Shown here: positions 27,461 through 36,808 of the stretch, piece after piece
Numbering within the stretch: the first letter of the stretch is position 1
How the letters are laid out: each line of letters begins with the position of its first letter
Assembly (NCBI GenBank): GCA_002898075.1
Contig: BDSV01000045.1
Span: forward strand, 1 to 48,459
Origin: a bacterium BMS3Abin03
Lineage (GTDB): Bacteria > Bacteroidota > Ignavibacteria > Ignavibacteriales > Ignavibacteriaceae
Length of the DNA: 48,459 nucleotides
Reading direction: 5' to 3'
The notes under the pieces: generated by a model
What the model saw: only the letters and a program-made list of their open reading frames with translations
Told to the model about the DNA's origin: nothing
Database searches by the model: none
Position numbers and translations under genes: made by a program

Positions 27461-27985
27461 ATGCGGAAAATGGTTAAGCAAAATTCCAAGCTATTTATAG
27501 TTGCTTCAGCCGCAATAGTACTTGTAGTGATAGTTTGGGTGGTTTTAGGATCACACCGCAATATAACTCAACCGATCTCATACAACCATAAAATTCACAT
27601 AGAAGAAGCTGAATTAACTTGCGTCGATTGCCATCTTTATGTAGAAACCATGCCTACTGCAACCATACCCAATATTGAGATTTGTCAGGATTGTCATTCA
27701 GATGAACCAATGAGCGATTCACCCGAAGAGGTAAAATTATTAAAATATATAGAAGAAGGGGAAAAAATACCCTGGCAAAGAATCTATGCAGTACCGAATC
27801 ATGTTTATTTTTCACACCGACGTCATGTTACTATTGGTGAGATAGCTTGTTCAAATTGTCATGGAAATGTGGAAGAGCTTACAGAGCCGCCGTCATACCC
27901 GTTATGGCTTCCGACAATGGAAAATTGTATAAGCTGCCACAAAGAACATAAAGTTACTTACGATTGTTTAGCATGTCATCGTTGA
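27461..27985 (+). CDS. Membrane-anchored pentahaem cytochrome c (ActA/QrcA-like)
   Basis: A 174-residue protein with an N-terminal membrane helix (LFIVASAAIVLVVIVWVVLG) and five CxxCH motifs: CVDCH, CQDCH, CSNCH, CISCH and CLACH. This matches ActA of alternative complex III in size, anchor and haem number, and is close to the six-haem QrcA. I start it at ATG 27461, with AAGGA eight bases ahead; an upstream ATG at 27431 has its only purine-rich stretch directly abutting it. It should carry electrons between the neighbouring quinone enzymes and periplasmic cytochromes. Confidence 0.82.
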   Translation: MRKMVKQNSKLFIVASAAIVLVVIVWVVLGSHRNITQPISYNHKIHIEEAELTCVDCHLYVETMPTATIPNIEICQDCHSDEPMSDSPEEVKLLKYIEEGEKIPWQRIYAVPNHVYFSHRRHVTIGEIACSNCHGNVEELTEPPSYPLWLPTMENCISCHKEHKVTYDCLACHR

Positions 27986-28015
27986 TAAAAAAATATAATT
28001 GTAAAGGAGCAATTA

Positions 28016-30484
28016 GTGGAAATTAAACGAAGAGATTTTTTAAAACTTTTAAGCGGAGCTTCCGGAGCGGTTGCTCTCGGCACATACGGATGCAGCGACA
28101 TAATCGATGTACCGGAAAAATTAATTGAATTAGCTCAAAAAGGACCGGGAATAGTAACCTGGACCAACACTATTTGCGGGCAATGCTCCGCTGGATGCGG
28201 AATAAAAATAAGGCGAATTGATGGAATACCGGTATATATAAAAGGTAATCCTACCTACCCGGTAAACCGCGGCGGTATGTGCCCTTCCGGTCATAGTTCT
28301 CTTGAAGTGCTTTTTAATCCTGATAGAGTTAAAGAACCGCTTAAACGTATTGGGCTGAAGGAAAGCGGTAAATGGGATTCTATTAGCTGGAACGATGCAT
28401 TGCAATTGATTGCCGATAAAATGATTGAATTGCGCAACGTCGGTAAACCGCACCAGGTTGCATTTTTAGACGGCAGCGATCAACCCGGCTTAATGAACAA
28501 ACACATAGCTCAGTTTATGAAAGCATACGGCTCGCCTAATTACTATCAATCCGGACAACTTAAAAACAACACTGCACCTTACCGGTTATTACAGGGCATT
28601 AATCAGCTTCCTTCTTATGATCTGTTAAATTCAAAATACATTTTAAGTTTCGGCTCGAACTTTTTAGAAGAGGGTTACTCGCCTATTTACTACACAAAAA
28701 TTTACAGCCATCTTCGCGATTCTAGTGAGCACGGTCGTACACGAATAGTGCAAATCGATTCCCGCATAAGCTTAACCGCCGCCAATGCCGATTTGTGGAT
28801 CCCGATAAGACCCGGTACGTACGGTGCGTTGGCATTAGGTATTGCCTTTGTTTTAATTCGTGAGAAACTATTTGATGATAATTTTATAAAGAATTATTCA
28901 TTTGGTTTTAATGATTGGACAGATAATAAAGGGATTACGCATCTTGGTTTTAGGAGTAACGTTATCAGTAACTACTATCCCGAACAAGTTTCTAAAATAA
29001 CTGGTGTACCAGCAGAAACAATCCTTAAAATTGCACGGGATTTAGGGAACAGCAGATCTTCGGTAGTATTGGGAGACCAGGGAACGGTTGATAATACTAA
29101 CGGAACATTTTCTCAAATGGCTGTTCATAGTTTAAATGCGCTGCTCGGTAATTTCGGGAAAGACGGCGGAGTGTACTTTGTCGATCTGCCGCCGCTGGCT
29201 GATCTCCCGCCATTTGATGAAGATGAAATTGCAGCACTTGGCAACAGTAAAAAACCCGTAGCTCAATCTCTGGATACAAATTATCCCCTGGCTGATTTTT
29301 CGATTGATTCATTTACAAAAAATATTCTGAACGATGATCCTTATCCAATTGATATCCTGTTCCTTTATAAAGGGAACCCGTTATTCAAAACACTTAATCA
29401 TCACGACTTTGCAGAGACTTTAAAGAAAATCCCTCTTGTCGTCAGCTTCGATCCATTCATTACCGAAACCTCAGAGTATGCCGATATTATTCTTCCCGAT
29501 CATACATTCCTGGAGAAATGGGATAAATTCTGTAACACGCCCACAGTCGGCTTCACCCATGTAGGAATTCAGCAGCCGGTAATAGAACCGCTGTTCAGCA
29601 CACGTAATGCAGCAGATGTAATTATAGAATTAAGCAATAAAATCGATCAATCGGTAGCAAATGCACTGCCATTTCAATCATACGAAAACGAGATACGTTT
29701 TAGCGTTGAAAAGCTTTACAACTCGGGTGAAGGAGCAATAATAAGCGAGGGAGTAAAAAGCTCGTGGCTCGAATATTTACAGCAAAGAGGCTGGCAAATC
29801 GGAAGGTATAATTCTTTCGATGAATTTTGGAAATTACTAACAAGGAACGGCGGATGGTGGAACCCGATAAGACAAACAAAAGACTATAAGGAATTATTCA
29901 AAACACCTTCGGGCAAGTTTGAATTTTACTCTCAAAATTTTGCAAACATTATTAATAAGCTAATTGAAACAACCGGAGGTGAATCGCCTGAGAATAGAGA
30001 AAAGGTTCTCCATTCGCTGAATATTTCTGTAAGAGGAGATAAAGTTTTTCTTCCGCATTACGAAGCTGTTCCGATAGAAGAAAATATGCCGTTATACTTT
30101 ATTACATTTAAACTTTTAACCAACAGGGATGGGCAATCATCCAACCAGCCCATGATGCAGGAAATGTTTGGATATACTGTTCGTGAATATTGGAACAGTT
30201 GGGTAGAGATAAATCCCGAAACTGCACAAGAATACGGAATAGAAGATAAAAAAGATGTTTGGATTGAATCGCCTATCGGTAGTATTAAAGTAAGAGCAAG
30301 ATTAAATCCCGGAATAATGAAGGAAGTTGTAGCGGTACCTTTTGGATTGGGGCATACCTCATACGGAAGATATGCGAAAGGGTACGGCACAAATCCTATA
30401 ACAATATTGAAGAACAAGTATGATATGATTAATGGAAATCCGGCTCTGCAAGCAACTAAAGTAAAAATTTCTCTTGCAACCTAA
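28016..30484 (+). CDS. Molybdopterin-oxidoreductase family subunit (ActB/QrcB/PsrA-like)
   Basis: An 822-residue protein from GTG 28016, with AAAGGAG six bases before. The N-terminus has a twin-arginine motif (KRRDFLK) and then TYGC, a possible lipobox with Cys26, so it is probably exported and lipid-anchored. An N-terminal [4Fe-4S] site uses Cys54, Cys57, Cys61 and Cys89. After AYGSPNYY, where catalytic members of the family carry a cysteine or serine metal ligand, this protein reads QSGQLKNNTAPY, with no cysteine. That suggests it may lack a working molybdenum site, as do QrcB and ActB. With the two genes behind it, it forms an ACIII/Qrc/Psr-type module. Confidence 0.85.
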   Translation: MEIKRRDFLKLLSGASGAVALGTYGCSDIIDVPEKLIELAQKGPGIVTWTNTICGQCSAGCGIKIRRIDGIPVYIKGNPTYPVNRGGMCPSGHSSLEVLFNPDRVKEPLKRIGLKESGKWDSISWNDALQLIADKMIELRNVGKPHQVAFLDGSDQPGLMNKHIAQFMKAYGSPNYYQSGQLKNNTAPYRLLQGINQLPSYDLLNSKYILSFGSNFLEEGYSPIYYTKIYSHLRDSSEHGRTRIVQIDSRISLTAANADLWIPIRPGTYGALALGIAFVLIREKLFDDNFIKNYSFGFNDWTDNKGITHLGFRSNVISNYYPEQVSKITGVPAETILKIARDLGNSRSSVVLGDQGTVDNTNGTFSQMAVHSLNALLGNFGKDGGVYFVDLPPLADLPPFDEDEIAALGNSKKPVAQSLDTNYPLADFSIDSFTKNILNDDPYPIDILFLYKGNPLFKTLNHHDFAETLKKIPLVVSFDPFITETSEYADIILPDHTFLEKWDKFCNTPTVGFTHVGIQQPVIEPLFSTRNAADVIIELSNKIDQSVANALPFQSYENEIRFSVEKLYNSGEGAIISEGVKSSWLEYLQQRGWQIGRYNSFDEFWKLLTRNGGWWNPIRQTKDYKELFKTPSGKFEFYSQNFANIINKLIETTGGESPENREKVLHSLNISVRGDKVFLPHYEAVPIEENMPLYFITFKLLTNRDGQSSNQPMMQEMFGYTVREYWNSWVEINPETAQEYGIEDKKDVWIESPIGSIKVRARLNPGIMKEVVAVPFGLGHTSYGRYAKGYGTNPITILKNKYDMINGNPALQATKVKISLAT

Positions 30485-30502
30485 ACTATAGGAGACTAAA
30501 GA

Positions 30503-31186
30503 ATGCCAAAATGGGCAATGGTAATAGACCTTGATAAATGTACAGGATGCGGCGATTGCATGGCTGCTTGCAAACTCGAAAACAATGTAGCTATTGTAAG
30601 CCCCGAACAAACCGAAGAAGGGCGTGTAATGTTTTGGATGGATATGATGTCCGTTTATGATGGTGAGTATCCACACGTAAAAGTCAAAAGAATTCCAAAA
30701 CCTTGCTTTCATTGCGATAACCCTCCATGTATAAAAGTTTGCCCGGTTCATGCTACGTACATAAACCCCGAGGGCTTGGTGGGTCAGATTTATCACAGGT
30801 GTATCGGATGCAGGTATTGTATGGCTGCCTGTCCTTACACGGCAAAAGTATTTAATTGGTATGAACCTGAATGGGCGGAGGAGTTTAAAACCTGCTTGAA
30901 TCCCGATGTTTCTTTAAGGATGAAAGGTGTGGTTGAAAAATGTTCGTTCTGTGCGCATAGACTTCAAGTTGTTAAAGAAGATGCGGATGCGGAAGACAGG
31001 GAAATAATGGATGGAGAATATATGCCCGCTTGTTCAGAAAGCTGCCCGGCAGATGCAATTTATTTTGGAGATTTGGAAAACCGCGAAAGCAAAGTGTTTA
31101 AATTATCACGCAGCCCTCGGGCGTTTAAAGAATTAGAGGGACTCGGTACTGAACCTAAAGTAATTTATCTCTCTAAAAGGGAGTGA
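30503..31186 (+). CDS. Four-cluster ferredoxin subunit (ActB/QrcC/PsrB-like)
   Basis: A 227-residue iron-sulfur protein with four cysteine clusters: CTGCGDCMAACKLE near residue 12, CFHCDNPPCIKVCPV near 72, CIGCRYCMAACPY near 105, and CSFCAHRL plus ACSESCPADAI near the C-terminus. This is the DmsB/PsrB/NrfC fold, which wires the molybdopterin-family subunit to the membrane NrfD subunit. It starts 18 bases after the previous gene, with AGGAGA ahead, and its stop codon runs into the ribosome site of the NrfD gene. Confidence 0.92.
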   Translation: MPKWAMVIDLDKCTGCGDCMAACKLENNVAIVSPEQTEEGRVMFWMDMMSVYDGEYPHVKVKRIPKPCFHCDNPPCIKVCPVHATYINPEGLVGQIYHRCIGCRYCMAACPYTAKVFNWYEPEWAEEFKTCLNPDVSLRMKGVVEKCSFCAHRLQVVKEDADAEDREIMDGEYMPACSESCPADAIYFGDLENRESKVFKLSRSPRAFKELEGLGTEPKVIYLSKRE

Positions 31187-31188
31187 AG

Positions 31189-32532
31189 ATGACAGAAGAG
31201 AAAACAAAAACAATTGATATTGACGAAGCGCTTTATCGTCCCATTTATGAAACCGGCAGGGGTTTCTATCTTACAGTAGGCATACTGCTAATGATTATTT
31301 TATTTGCGGCGTTTATGTACGTAAGACAGGTTTATTACGGACTGGGCGTCACAGGAATGAATCAGCCGGTTACCTGGGGATTTTACATAGTAAATTTTGT
31401 CTTCTTTATAGGAATTAGCCATGCCGGTACTTTAATTTCGGCAATATTAAGATTATCTAAAGCTGAATGGAGAAGACCTATAACAAGAATGGCAGAAGTA
31501 ATAACTGCAATTGTTTTAGCGATTGGCGGCTTGCACCCGATCATCGATTTGGGAAGACCCGACAGGGTTTTAAATATTTTTACTGCGGGCAGGTTGCAAT
31601 CGCCGCTTCTGTGGGATGTAACAAGTATCACAGCTTATTTTACTGCAAGCACGGTTTATCTCTATTTACCGATGATACCCGATATTGCCAAGCTAAGAGA
31701 CCGTGGCGGTAAACTGACCCGGTTCTACGATTTCTTATCATGGGGCTGGCAGGGTACGGATCATCAGAAAAAAGTATTAAACAGAGCTATAAATATTTTA
31801 ATGGTTATGGTAATCCCTATAGCTGTTTCGGTTCATACTGTTATATCTTATATCTTTTCAATGACTCTTCAGCCGGGATGGCATAGTACTATTTTTGGAC
31901 CTTACTTTGTTGTCGGAGCAATTTTCTCGGGCATTGCTGCATTACTCATAGTTATGATTGCTTTCAGAAAGGTTTTTCATCTTGAAAATTATTTAAAATT
32001 AATTCATTTTCAATATCTAAGCACACTGTTACTTATAATGTCTTTATTGTGGTTCTATTTCACATTCTCAGAATATCTAACCGGTATATTCGGTGCAGAA
32101 CCGCACGAAATGGATGTGATATTATATAAATTTACCGGACCTTATGCGATATTTTTCTGGTCGATGGTTGTTTTTAACTTTATTATCCCGGTAATCGTTT
32201 TGTCGTTCAAAAAATTCAAAACGATAAAGGGAATTCTTTTCGCATCAATTACCGTTGTTATAGGTATGTGGCTCGAAAGATTAAACATAGTTATCCCATC
32301 GCTTGCAAACCCAAGGATGGAATTAGGTTCGGGAATGTATTTCCCATCATTAACCGAATGGTCTTTATTCGTTGGAGCAATAGCAGTGTTCGTACTTGGT
32401 TATGTTTTATTTTCCAAGTTTTTCCCTATTATTTCTATCTGGGAAATTGAAGAAGGAAGAGAAGAAAGTATTAAAGAAGTTGAAAAACGGGTTAAAAGTT
32501 ATTTGCCCGGTCCTGCGGAAACTTCCGATTAA
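31189..32532 (+). CDS. NrfD/PsrC-type membrane quinone subunit
   Basis: A 447-residue membrane protein with about ten helices, of the NrfD/PsrC/ActC type that oxidises or reduces menaquinone. FVFFIGISHAGTLISAI and HPIIDLGRPDRVL are typical family stretches. I start it at ATG 31189 with GGAG close ahead; an upstream GTG at 31183 is also open. The protein begins with a soluble TEEKTKTIDIDEALY stretch before helix 1, and has a cytoplasmic-type C-terminal tail rich in lysine and glutamate. Together with the previous genes it makes the quinone end of the module. Confidence 0.93.
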   Translation: MTEEKTKTIDIDEALYRPIYETGRGFYLTVGILLMIILFAAFMYVRQVYYGLGVTGMNQPVTWGFYIVNFVFFIGISHAGTLISAILRLSKAEWRRPITRMAEVITAIVLAIGGLHPIIDLGRPDRVLNIFTAGRLQSPLLWDVTSITAYFTASTVYLYLPMIPDIAKLRDRGGKLTRFYDFLSWGWQGTDHQKKVLNRAINILMVMVIPIAVSVHTVISYIFSMTLQPGWHSTIFGPYFVVGAIFSGIAALLIVMIAFRKVFHLENYLKLIHFQYLSTLLLIMSLLWFYFTFSEYLTGIFGAEPHEMDVILYKFTGPYAIFFWSMVVFNFIIPVIVLSFKKFKTIKGILFASITVVIGMWLERLNIVIPSLANPRMELGSGMYFPSLTEWSLFVGAIAVFVLGYVLFSKFFPIISIWEIEEGREESIKEVEKRVKSYLPGPAETSD

Positions 32533-32570
32533 TTATTATGTAAAATAGAATTATTATTTTGGGTAACAAT

Positions 32571-32846
32571 ATGAATTCTACAGAAAATACATCGAGAGAT
32601 AAGATAATTTTTACGGCACAGCTAGCCAGTATATCTTTAATCTGGATATTCGTTATAGCAATTGCTATTTGGATATTGAACTTAATTTCAGTCTCGGTAG
32701 ATTTAAATGACGCGCCGGGTATTTCAATAGCAATAAGTCTTGTGGCAATACCGGTCTTCTTTACTTTGGCAAGTATCCTTACTTATGTTTTCGTTGGATT
32801 TCATAAAAATAGTAAATCTGATTTGAACAATACATTAGGGGATTAA
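32571..32846 (+). CDS. Small membrane protein with two helices
   Basis: A 91-residue protein with two hydrophobic helices (LASISLIWIFVIAIAIWIL and ISIAISLVAIPVFFTLASIL) and no motif I recognise. It lies between the NrfD gene and the tetrahaem gene and ends one base before the next start. It may be a small subunit of the membrane complex, like the extra membrane subunits of ACIII. I start it at ATG 32571; a TTG at 32559 is also in frame. Confidence 0.75.
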   Translation: MNSTENTSRDKIIFTAQLASISLIWIFVIAIAIWILNLISVSVDLNDAPGISIAISLVAIPVFFTLASILTYVFVGFHKNSKSDLNNTLGD

Positions 32847-32847
32847 A

Positions 32848-34002
32848 ATGAATAAGCTGTTTGTAATAACAATAATTTTATTATCGTTTGGTTCAATACT
32901 TTTTGCACAGGAATTGAAATTACCCTCGAACCCGCTTGACGGCAGAATAGTGTTTGAGGAGAAGGGATGCATAGTATGCCACTCGATAAGCGGCTACGGT
33001 GGAACAAAAGGACCGGATTTGGCAAGAGAACAATATTACGGCAGCTTTTTAGAATTAGCATCTATAATATGGAATCATATTCCGGCGATGAATCGCAAGT
33101 TCCGCGAATTGCATATTAAGCGTCCCCGTTTTTCAGAAAAAGAGATGCAGGATTTGATCTTCTTTATATACTATCTTAGATATCTCGGTGAACCGGGAAG
33201 TGTTTCGAACGGTAAAAAACTTTTATCATCCAAAGGTTGTACAAACTGCCATAAAATTGCCGGGCATGGTAGTAACATTGCGCCTGATTTTACAGAGCTG
33301 GGCGAATATTCTTCACCGCTTTATATGGCTCAAATAATGTGGAATCACGGACCTTCGATGCAGAAAAGAATGAAAGAATTGAATATCCCCTATCCTGTGC
33401 TTACCGGTGATAATTTAAATGATATTACGGCTTATATTCGTCAAGTCTCGTCAGTTTCTACCGAGCTGCGAATGTCTCCCGGCAATCCGCTGAACGGTAA
33501 ATTGATTTTTGAAAATAAAGGGTGTACAAACTGTCATCAGGTAAGCGGCGGAAAAAAGAAAACCGGTCCAAACCTTTCGGAATTAAACCTGAATAAAAGT
33601 GTTACCGAAATAGCAGCTCAAATGTGGGATCATAGCCCGACAATGATTGAGTATATGCAGGAAAAATCGCTTACATATCCTATGTTTAAAGGGAATGAAA
33701 TGGCTGACCTGATTGCATATTTATATTTCCTTGGGTTTGAAGACCCGCCCGGAGACCCTTCAAAAGGTGAAACTGTTTTTGAAGAAAAAGGTTGCATTAC
33801 CTGCCATGATGGAGGGGCAGGACCCGATTTAACAAAAATAAAACCGTTCAATTCCAGAATCCAAATTCTTCAAAGGATGTGGAATCACGCATCAAAAATG
33901 GAAGACCTCTTGTTGATTCAGAATAATAAATGGCCGCAATTAACTACTGAAGAAATTCGTAATTTATATGCATATTTAACATCAATAATTCAAAAGAAGT
34001 GA
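32848..34002 (+). CDS. Tetrahaem cytochrome c made of four monohaem domains
   Basis: A 384-residue exported protein. After a signal peptide (KLFVITIILLSFGSILFAQ) come four similar units of about 90 residues, each with one CxxCH (CIVCH, CTNCH, CTNCH, CITCH), a following GPDL- or APDF-like loop and a WNHxPxM or WDHSPTM segment whose methionine may be the second haem ligand. The units are domain repeats of class-I-type cytochrome c, unlike the closely packed haem chains elsewhere in the window. It would be a wire or docking protein for the Rieske/cytochrome b and ACIII-like modules. Confidence 0.87.
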   Translation: MNKLFVITIILLSFGSILFAQELKLPSNPLDGRIVFEEKGCIVCHSISGYGGTKGPDLAREQYYGSFLELASIIWNHIPAMNRKFRELHIKRPRFSEKEMQDLIFFIYYLRYLGEPGSVSNGKKLLSSKGCTNCHKIAGHGSNIAPDFTELGEYSSPLYMAQIMWNHGPSMQKRMKELNIPYPVLTGDNLNDITAYIRQVSSVSTELRMSPGNPLNGKLIFENKGCTNCHQVSGGKKKTGPNLSELNLNKSVTEIAAQMWDHSPTMIEYMQEKSLTYPMFKGNEMADLIAYLYFLGFEDPPGDPSKGETVFEEKGCITCHDGGAGPDLTKIKPFNSRIQILQRMWNHASKMEDLLLIQNNKWPQLTTEEIRNLYAYLTSIIQKK

Positions 34003-34009
34003 GGCACTA

Positions 34010-35305
34010 ATGATAGACGTTAAAATACCTATCAGAAAATTGTATATAATTCTTTTTGCTTTCCCTGTTTTTCTATTATCAAATATAGCAATTGCCGGTG
34101 AACCGTCCTCAATTCCCGAAGATGATCAATGCATAGTTTGCCATCAGGAACTTGAAATAATGCCTGAAGGATACAAGGAATATGATGTTCATCTTCAAAA
34201 AGGTTTATCCTGTTCCGGCTGTCATGGCGGCGATCATACATCCGACGATGAAGAGGTTGCTATGAGTAAGGAGAATGGCTTTGTAGGTGTGCCTTCACGG
34301 GAAGAAATACCGCAATTTTGTGGCAGATGTCATTCCGACCCTGAATATATGAGGAATTACCACCCGGGACTTCCGACAGACCAGGTACAACAATATTATT
34401 CAAGCGTGCATGGAATGAAATTAAAAAAAGGAGATAAAAAAGTTGCGGTTTGCATCAGTTGCCACCCGGTACACAGCATACTTCCGGCTACCGATCCCCG
34501 ATCTTCTGTGTATGCTTTAAACGTACCTCAAACGTGCAGGCATTGCCATAGTAATGCTGTTTATATGAGAGATTATAAAATTCCTACTAATCAATACGAG
34601 CTTTACGCAAAAAGTGTTCACGGCGTTGCCTTATTAGATAACAAAGATATAAGCGCTCCGGCTTGCAACGATTGTCATGGCAACCATGGCGCAACACCAC
34701 CCGGCTTATCATCGGTAACATTCGTTTGCGGTAATTGTCATATAAATAATATGAACTTTTTCAGGCAGACCCGTATGGCAAAAGCATTTGAAGAACTTGG
34801 TTTCCATGGTTGTGAACAATGTCATGGGCATCACGCAATTGAAAAAACAAGTGATAAATTTGTCGGCACCAATAGTGAATCTTTCTGTGTGAAATGTCAT
34901 GATCCCGGGGAAATCGGGTATGAAACAGCAGGAGCGATTAAATCTAATTTAACTGAACTGGATAGCATTTACAATGTTGGAAGCTCAGACCTTCTTGAAG
35001 TACAGCGTAAAGGTATGAATGATATTGACATCGGTTTTCTTCTAAATGATGCTCATCAAAGATTAATCGAAGCAAGAACATTGGTTCATACTTTTGATGA
35101 AGATACTGTAAAATCAAAAACCGACGAAGGTGTAAAACTTGTTCAGCAAGCTATTACTATTTCAGATAAAGAAATTGATAAATATTATAAAAGAAGATAC
35201 GGGTTCTATATTGCCACTTTTATATTAATAATTTTGGCTGTAGCAATCTTTCTAAAAATAAGAGATATCGAAAAAGACCAGAAAAAAAAGAAACATAGCG
35301 TATAA
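34010..35305 (+). CDS. Nine-haem cytochrome c with C-terminal membrane anchor
   Basis: A 431-residue protein with an N-terminal signal peptide, nine CxxCH motifs spread over about the first 300 residues (CIVCH to CVKCH), a helical linker with no cysteines, and a C-terminal helix (FYIATFILIILAVAIFLKI) that anchors it to the inner membrane. The haem region resembles NrfH-independent multihaem proteins with CxxCH-x-H histidines such as SVHG, each likely a second haem ligand. Last of the nine-gene run, starting seven bases after the tetrahaem gene. Confidence 0.87.
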   Translation: MIDVKIPIRKLYIILFAFPVFLLSNIAIAGEPSSIPEDDQCIVCHQELEIMPEGYKEYDVHLQKGLSCSGCHGGDHTSDDEEVAMSKENGFVGVPSREEIPQFCGRCHSDPEYMRNYHPGLPTDQVQQYYSSVHGMKLKKGDKKVAVCISCHPVHSILPATDPRSSVYALNVPQTCRHCHSNAVYMRDYKIPTNQYELYAKSVHGVALLDNKDISAPACNDCHGNHGATPPGLSSVTFVCGNCHINNMNFFRQTRMAKAFEELGFHGCEQCHGHHAIEKTSDKFVGTNSESFCVKCHDPGEIGYETAGAIKSNLTELDSIYNVGSSDLLEVQRKGMNDIDIGFLLNDAHQRLIEARTLVHTFDEDTVKSKTDEGVKLVQQAITISDKEIDKYYKRRYGFYIATFILIILAVAIFLKIRDIEKDQKKKKHSV

Positions 35306-35683
35306 AAGTCATAGTTTAAAAACAAATTATTGGCTTACGCCGGAATTTTCGGTTTTTAAGTGCTGCTTTAAAATCAAGTTCGAAATTTCTATTATACGGT
35401 TAGTAAAATAGGAGGGCAGCAAATTATATTAATTATCATTGGTTTTATAATTATGTGAATAGTTGTAACAGCCGGGCTTAATTATTTCCATAACAAAGCA
35501 GTTTATTTCATTCAGCCGCCGCATTAATTTAGTCACACCTTAATATATCATCAATCAACAGAATATTTTATCAGGTAGTTCATTTTGTAAAAAACGATTG
35601 GAACTTATTTCCCTTCTGCTCAGTTAAATACCAAAGCTGCCGAAATAATTTTTGGAACCAATTCATAATTAGGAGTAACTACA
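35306..35683. other. Intergenic gap with a possible decayed small ORF
   Basis: No intact gene. AGGAGG at 35410-35415 is followed seven bases later by ATT, not ATG, at 35423. A frame then runs with a strongly hydrophobic start, IILIIIGFIIM, a TGA at codon 12, and IVVTAGLNYFHNKAVYFIQP ending at the TAA at 35525-35527. It may be a former 34-residue membrane peptide, or chance. The right part of the gap should hold the promoter of the gene at 35684. Confidence 0.25.
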
Positions 35684-36808
35684 ATGAAACAATCTGCAAT
35701 TACCCTGCTCACATTCCTTCTATTGTTCTTCACAATTCTTGTGAACAAATCATATTCAAACTCAAGAGAAAAAAACAATATTGTACAACTCGCAATCCTA
35801 CTCGATACAAGCAACAGTATGGACGGCTTGATTGACCAGGCAAAGAATCAATTATGGAAAATTGTAAACGAATTAGCACGAGCGAATAAAGACGGCGAGG
35901 ATATTTCACTTAAAGTTGCACTTTATGAATACGGAAACGATAACCTTAGCGTAACTTCGGGATATATTCGCCAGGTTGTTCCGCTAACAACAGATCTGGA
36001 TAAAATATCAGCCGAACTTTTTAAACTTAGAACCAACGGCGGAAGCGAATATTGCGGAAATGTAATTTCGAATGCGGTAAAAGAATTAGAATGGTCTGAA
36101 GACCCCGATCAGCTAAAAATAATTTTTATCGCAGGCAATGAACCTTTCACCCAAGGCAATATCGATTACAGAATTGCTGCAAGAGAAGCAGTGTTAAAAG
36201 GTATTATCGTAAACACTATTTACTGCGGCGATTACAACGAAGGTGTTCAAACAATGTGGAAAGACGGTGCAGTTCTGGCGAACGGTGAATATATGAACAT
36301 CGATCAGGATGAAAGGATTGTTCACATTCCAACTCCCTATGATGATGATTTAATTTTGCTGGGTCAGCAGCTTAATGATACTTACATTCCTTACGGTGCA
36401 TTTGGTAACAAGTATAAAACCCGGCAGGAGGAGCAGGATAAAAACGCGAGCAATATGGCTCCCGAAGTATTGGTTGAGAGAAACATAACTAAATCGAGCG
36501 GACAGTATAGAAATGATTCCTGGGATTTAGTCGATGCAAAAAAAGAAGGCAAAGTTAAGATAGATGAATTAAAAGAAGACGAACTTCCCGACGTGATGAA
36601 AAATATGAGCGTTGAGGAAAGAACGGCTTATGTTGAAAAAATGAAAAAGGAAAGAGAAGAAATACAAACACAGATTAATCAGCTTAACGAAAAACGAAGA
36701 AAATTTATCGATAACAAATTGGCTGAAAACCAGGATAACACACTAGATGCCGCTATGATAAGAATGATTAGAGAACAAGCTGTAAAAAAGAATTATACGT
36801 TTAAGTAA
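35684..36808 (+). CDS. Exported von Willebrand factor A domain protein
   Basis: A 374-residue protein with a signal peptide (KQSAITLLTFLLLFFTILVN), then a VWA domain with the metal-ion adhesion motif D-T-S-N-S starting at Asp41, followed by a charged C-terminal half rich in lysine and glutamate that looks helical or coiled. Such proteins bind ligands in a metal-dependent way, but the partner is not evident. GGAG lies ahead of the start. No operon partner is visible and it is not similar to the MoxR-linked VWA proteins. Precise function unknown. Confidence 0.8.
   Translation: MKQSAITLLTFLLLFFTILVNKSYSNSREKNNIVQLAILLDTSNSMDGLIDQAKNQLWKIVNELARANKDGEDISLKVALYEYGNDNLSVTSGYIRQVVPLTTDLDKISAELFKLRTNGGSEYCGNVISNAVKELEWSEDPDQLKIIFIAGNEPFTQGNIDYRIAAREAVLKGIIVNTIYCGDYNEGVQTMWKDGAVLANGEYMNIDQDERIVHIPTPYDDDLILLGQQLNDTYIPYGAFGNKYKTRQEEQDKNASNMAPEVLVERNITKSSGQYRNDSWDLVDAKKEGKVKIDELKEDELPDVMKNMSVEERTAYVEKMKKEREEIQTQINQLNEKRRKFIDNKLAENQDNTLDAAMIRMIREQAVKKNYTFK

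Noticed and set aside
30058-30796. Minus-strand frames of 119 and 145 residues opposite the molybdopterin-family and ferredoxin genes
   Set aside because: Antisense to two well-supported genes and without recognisable domains.
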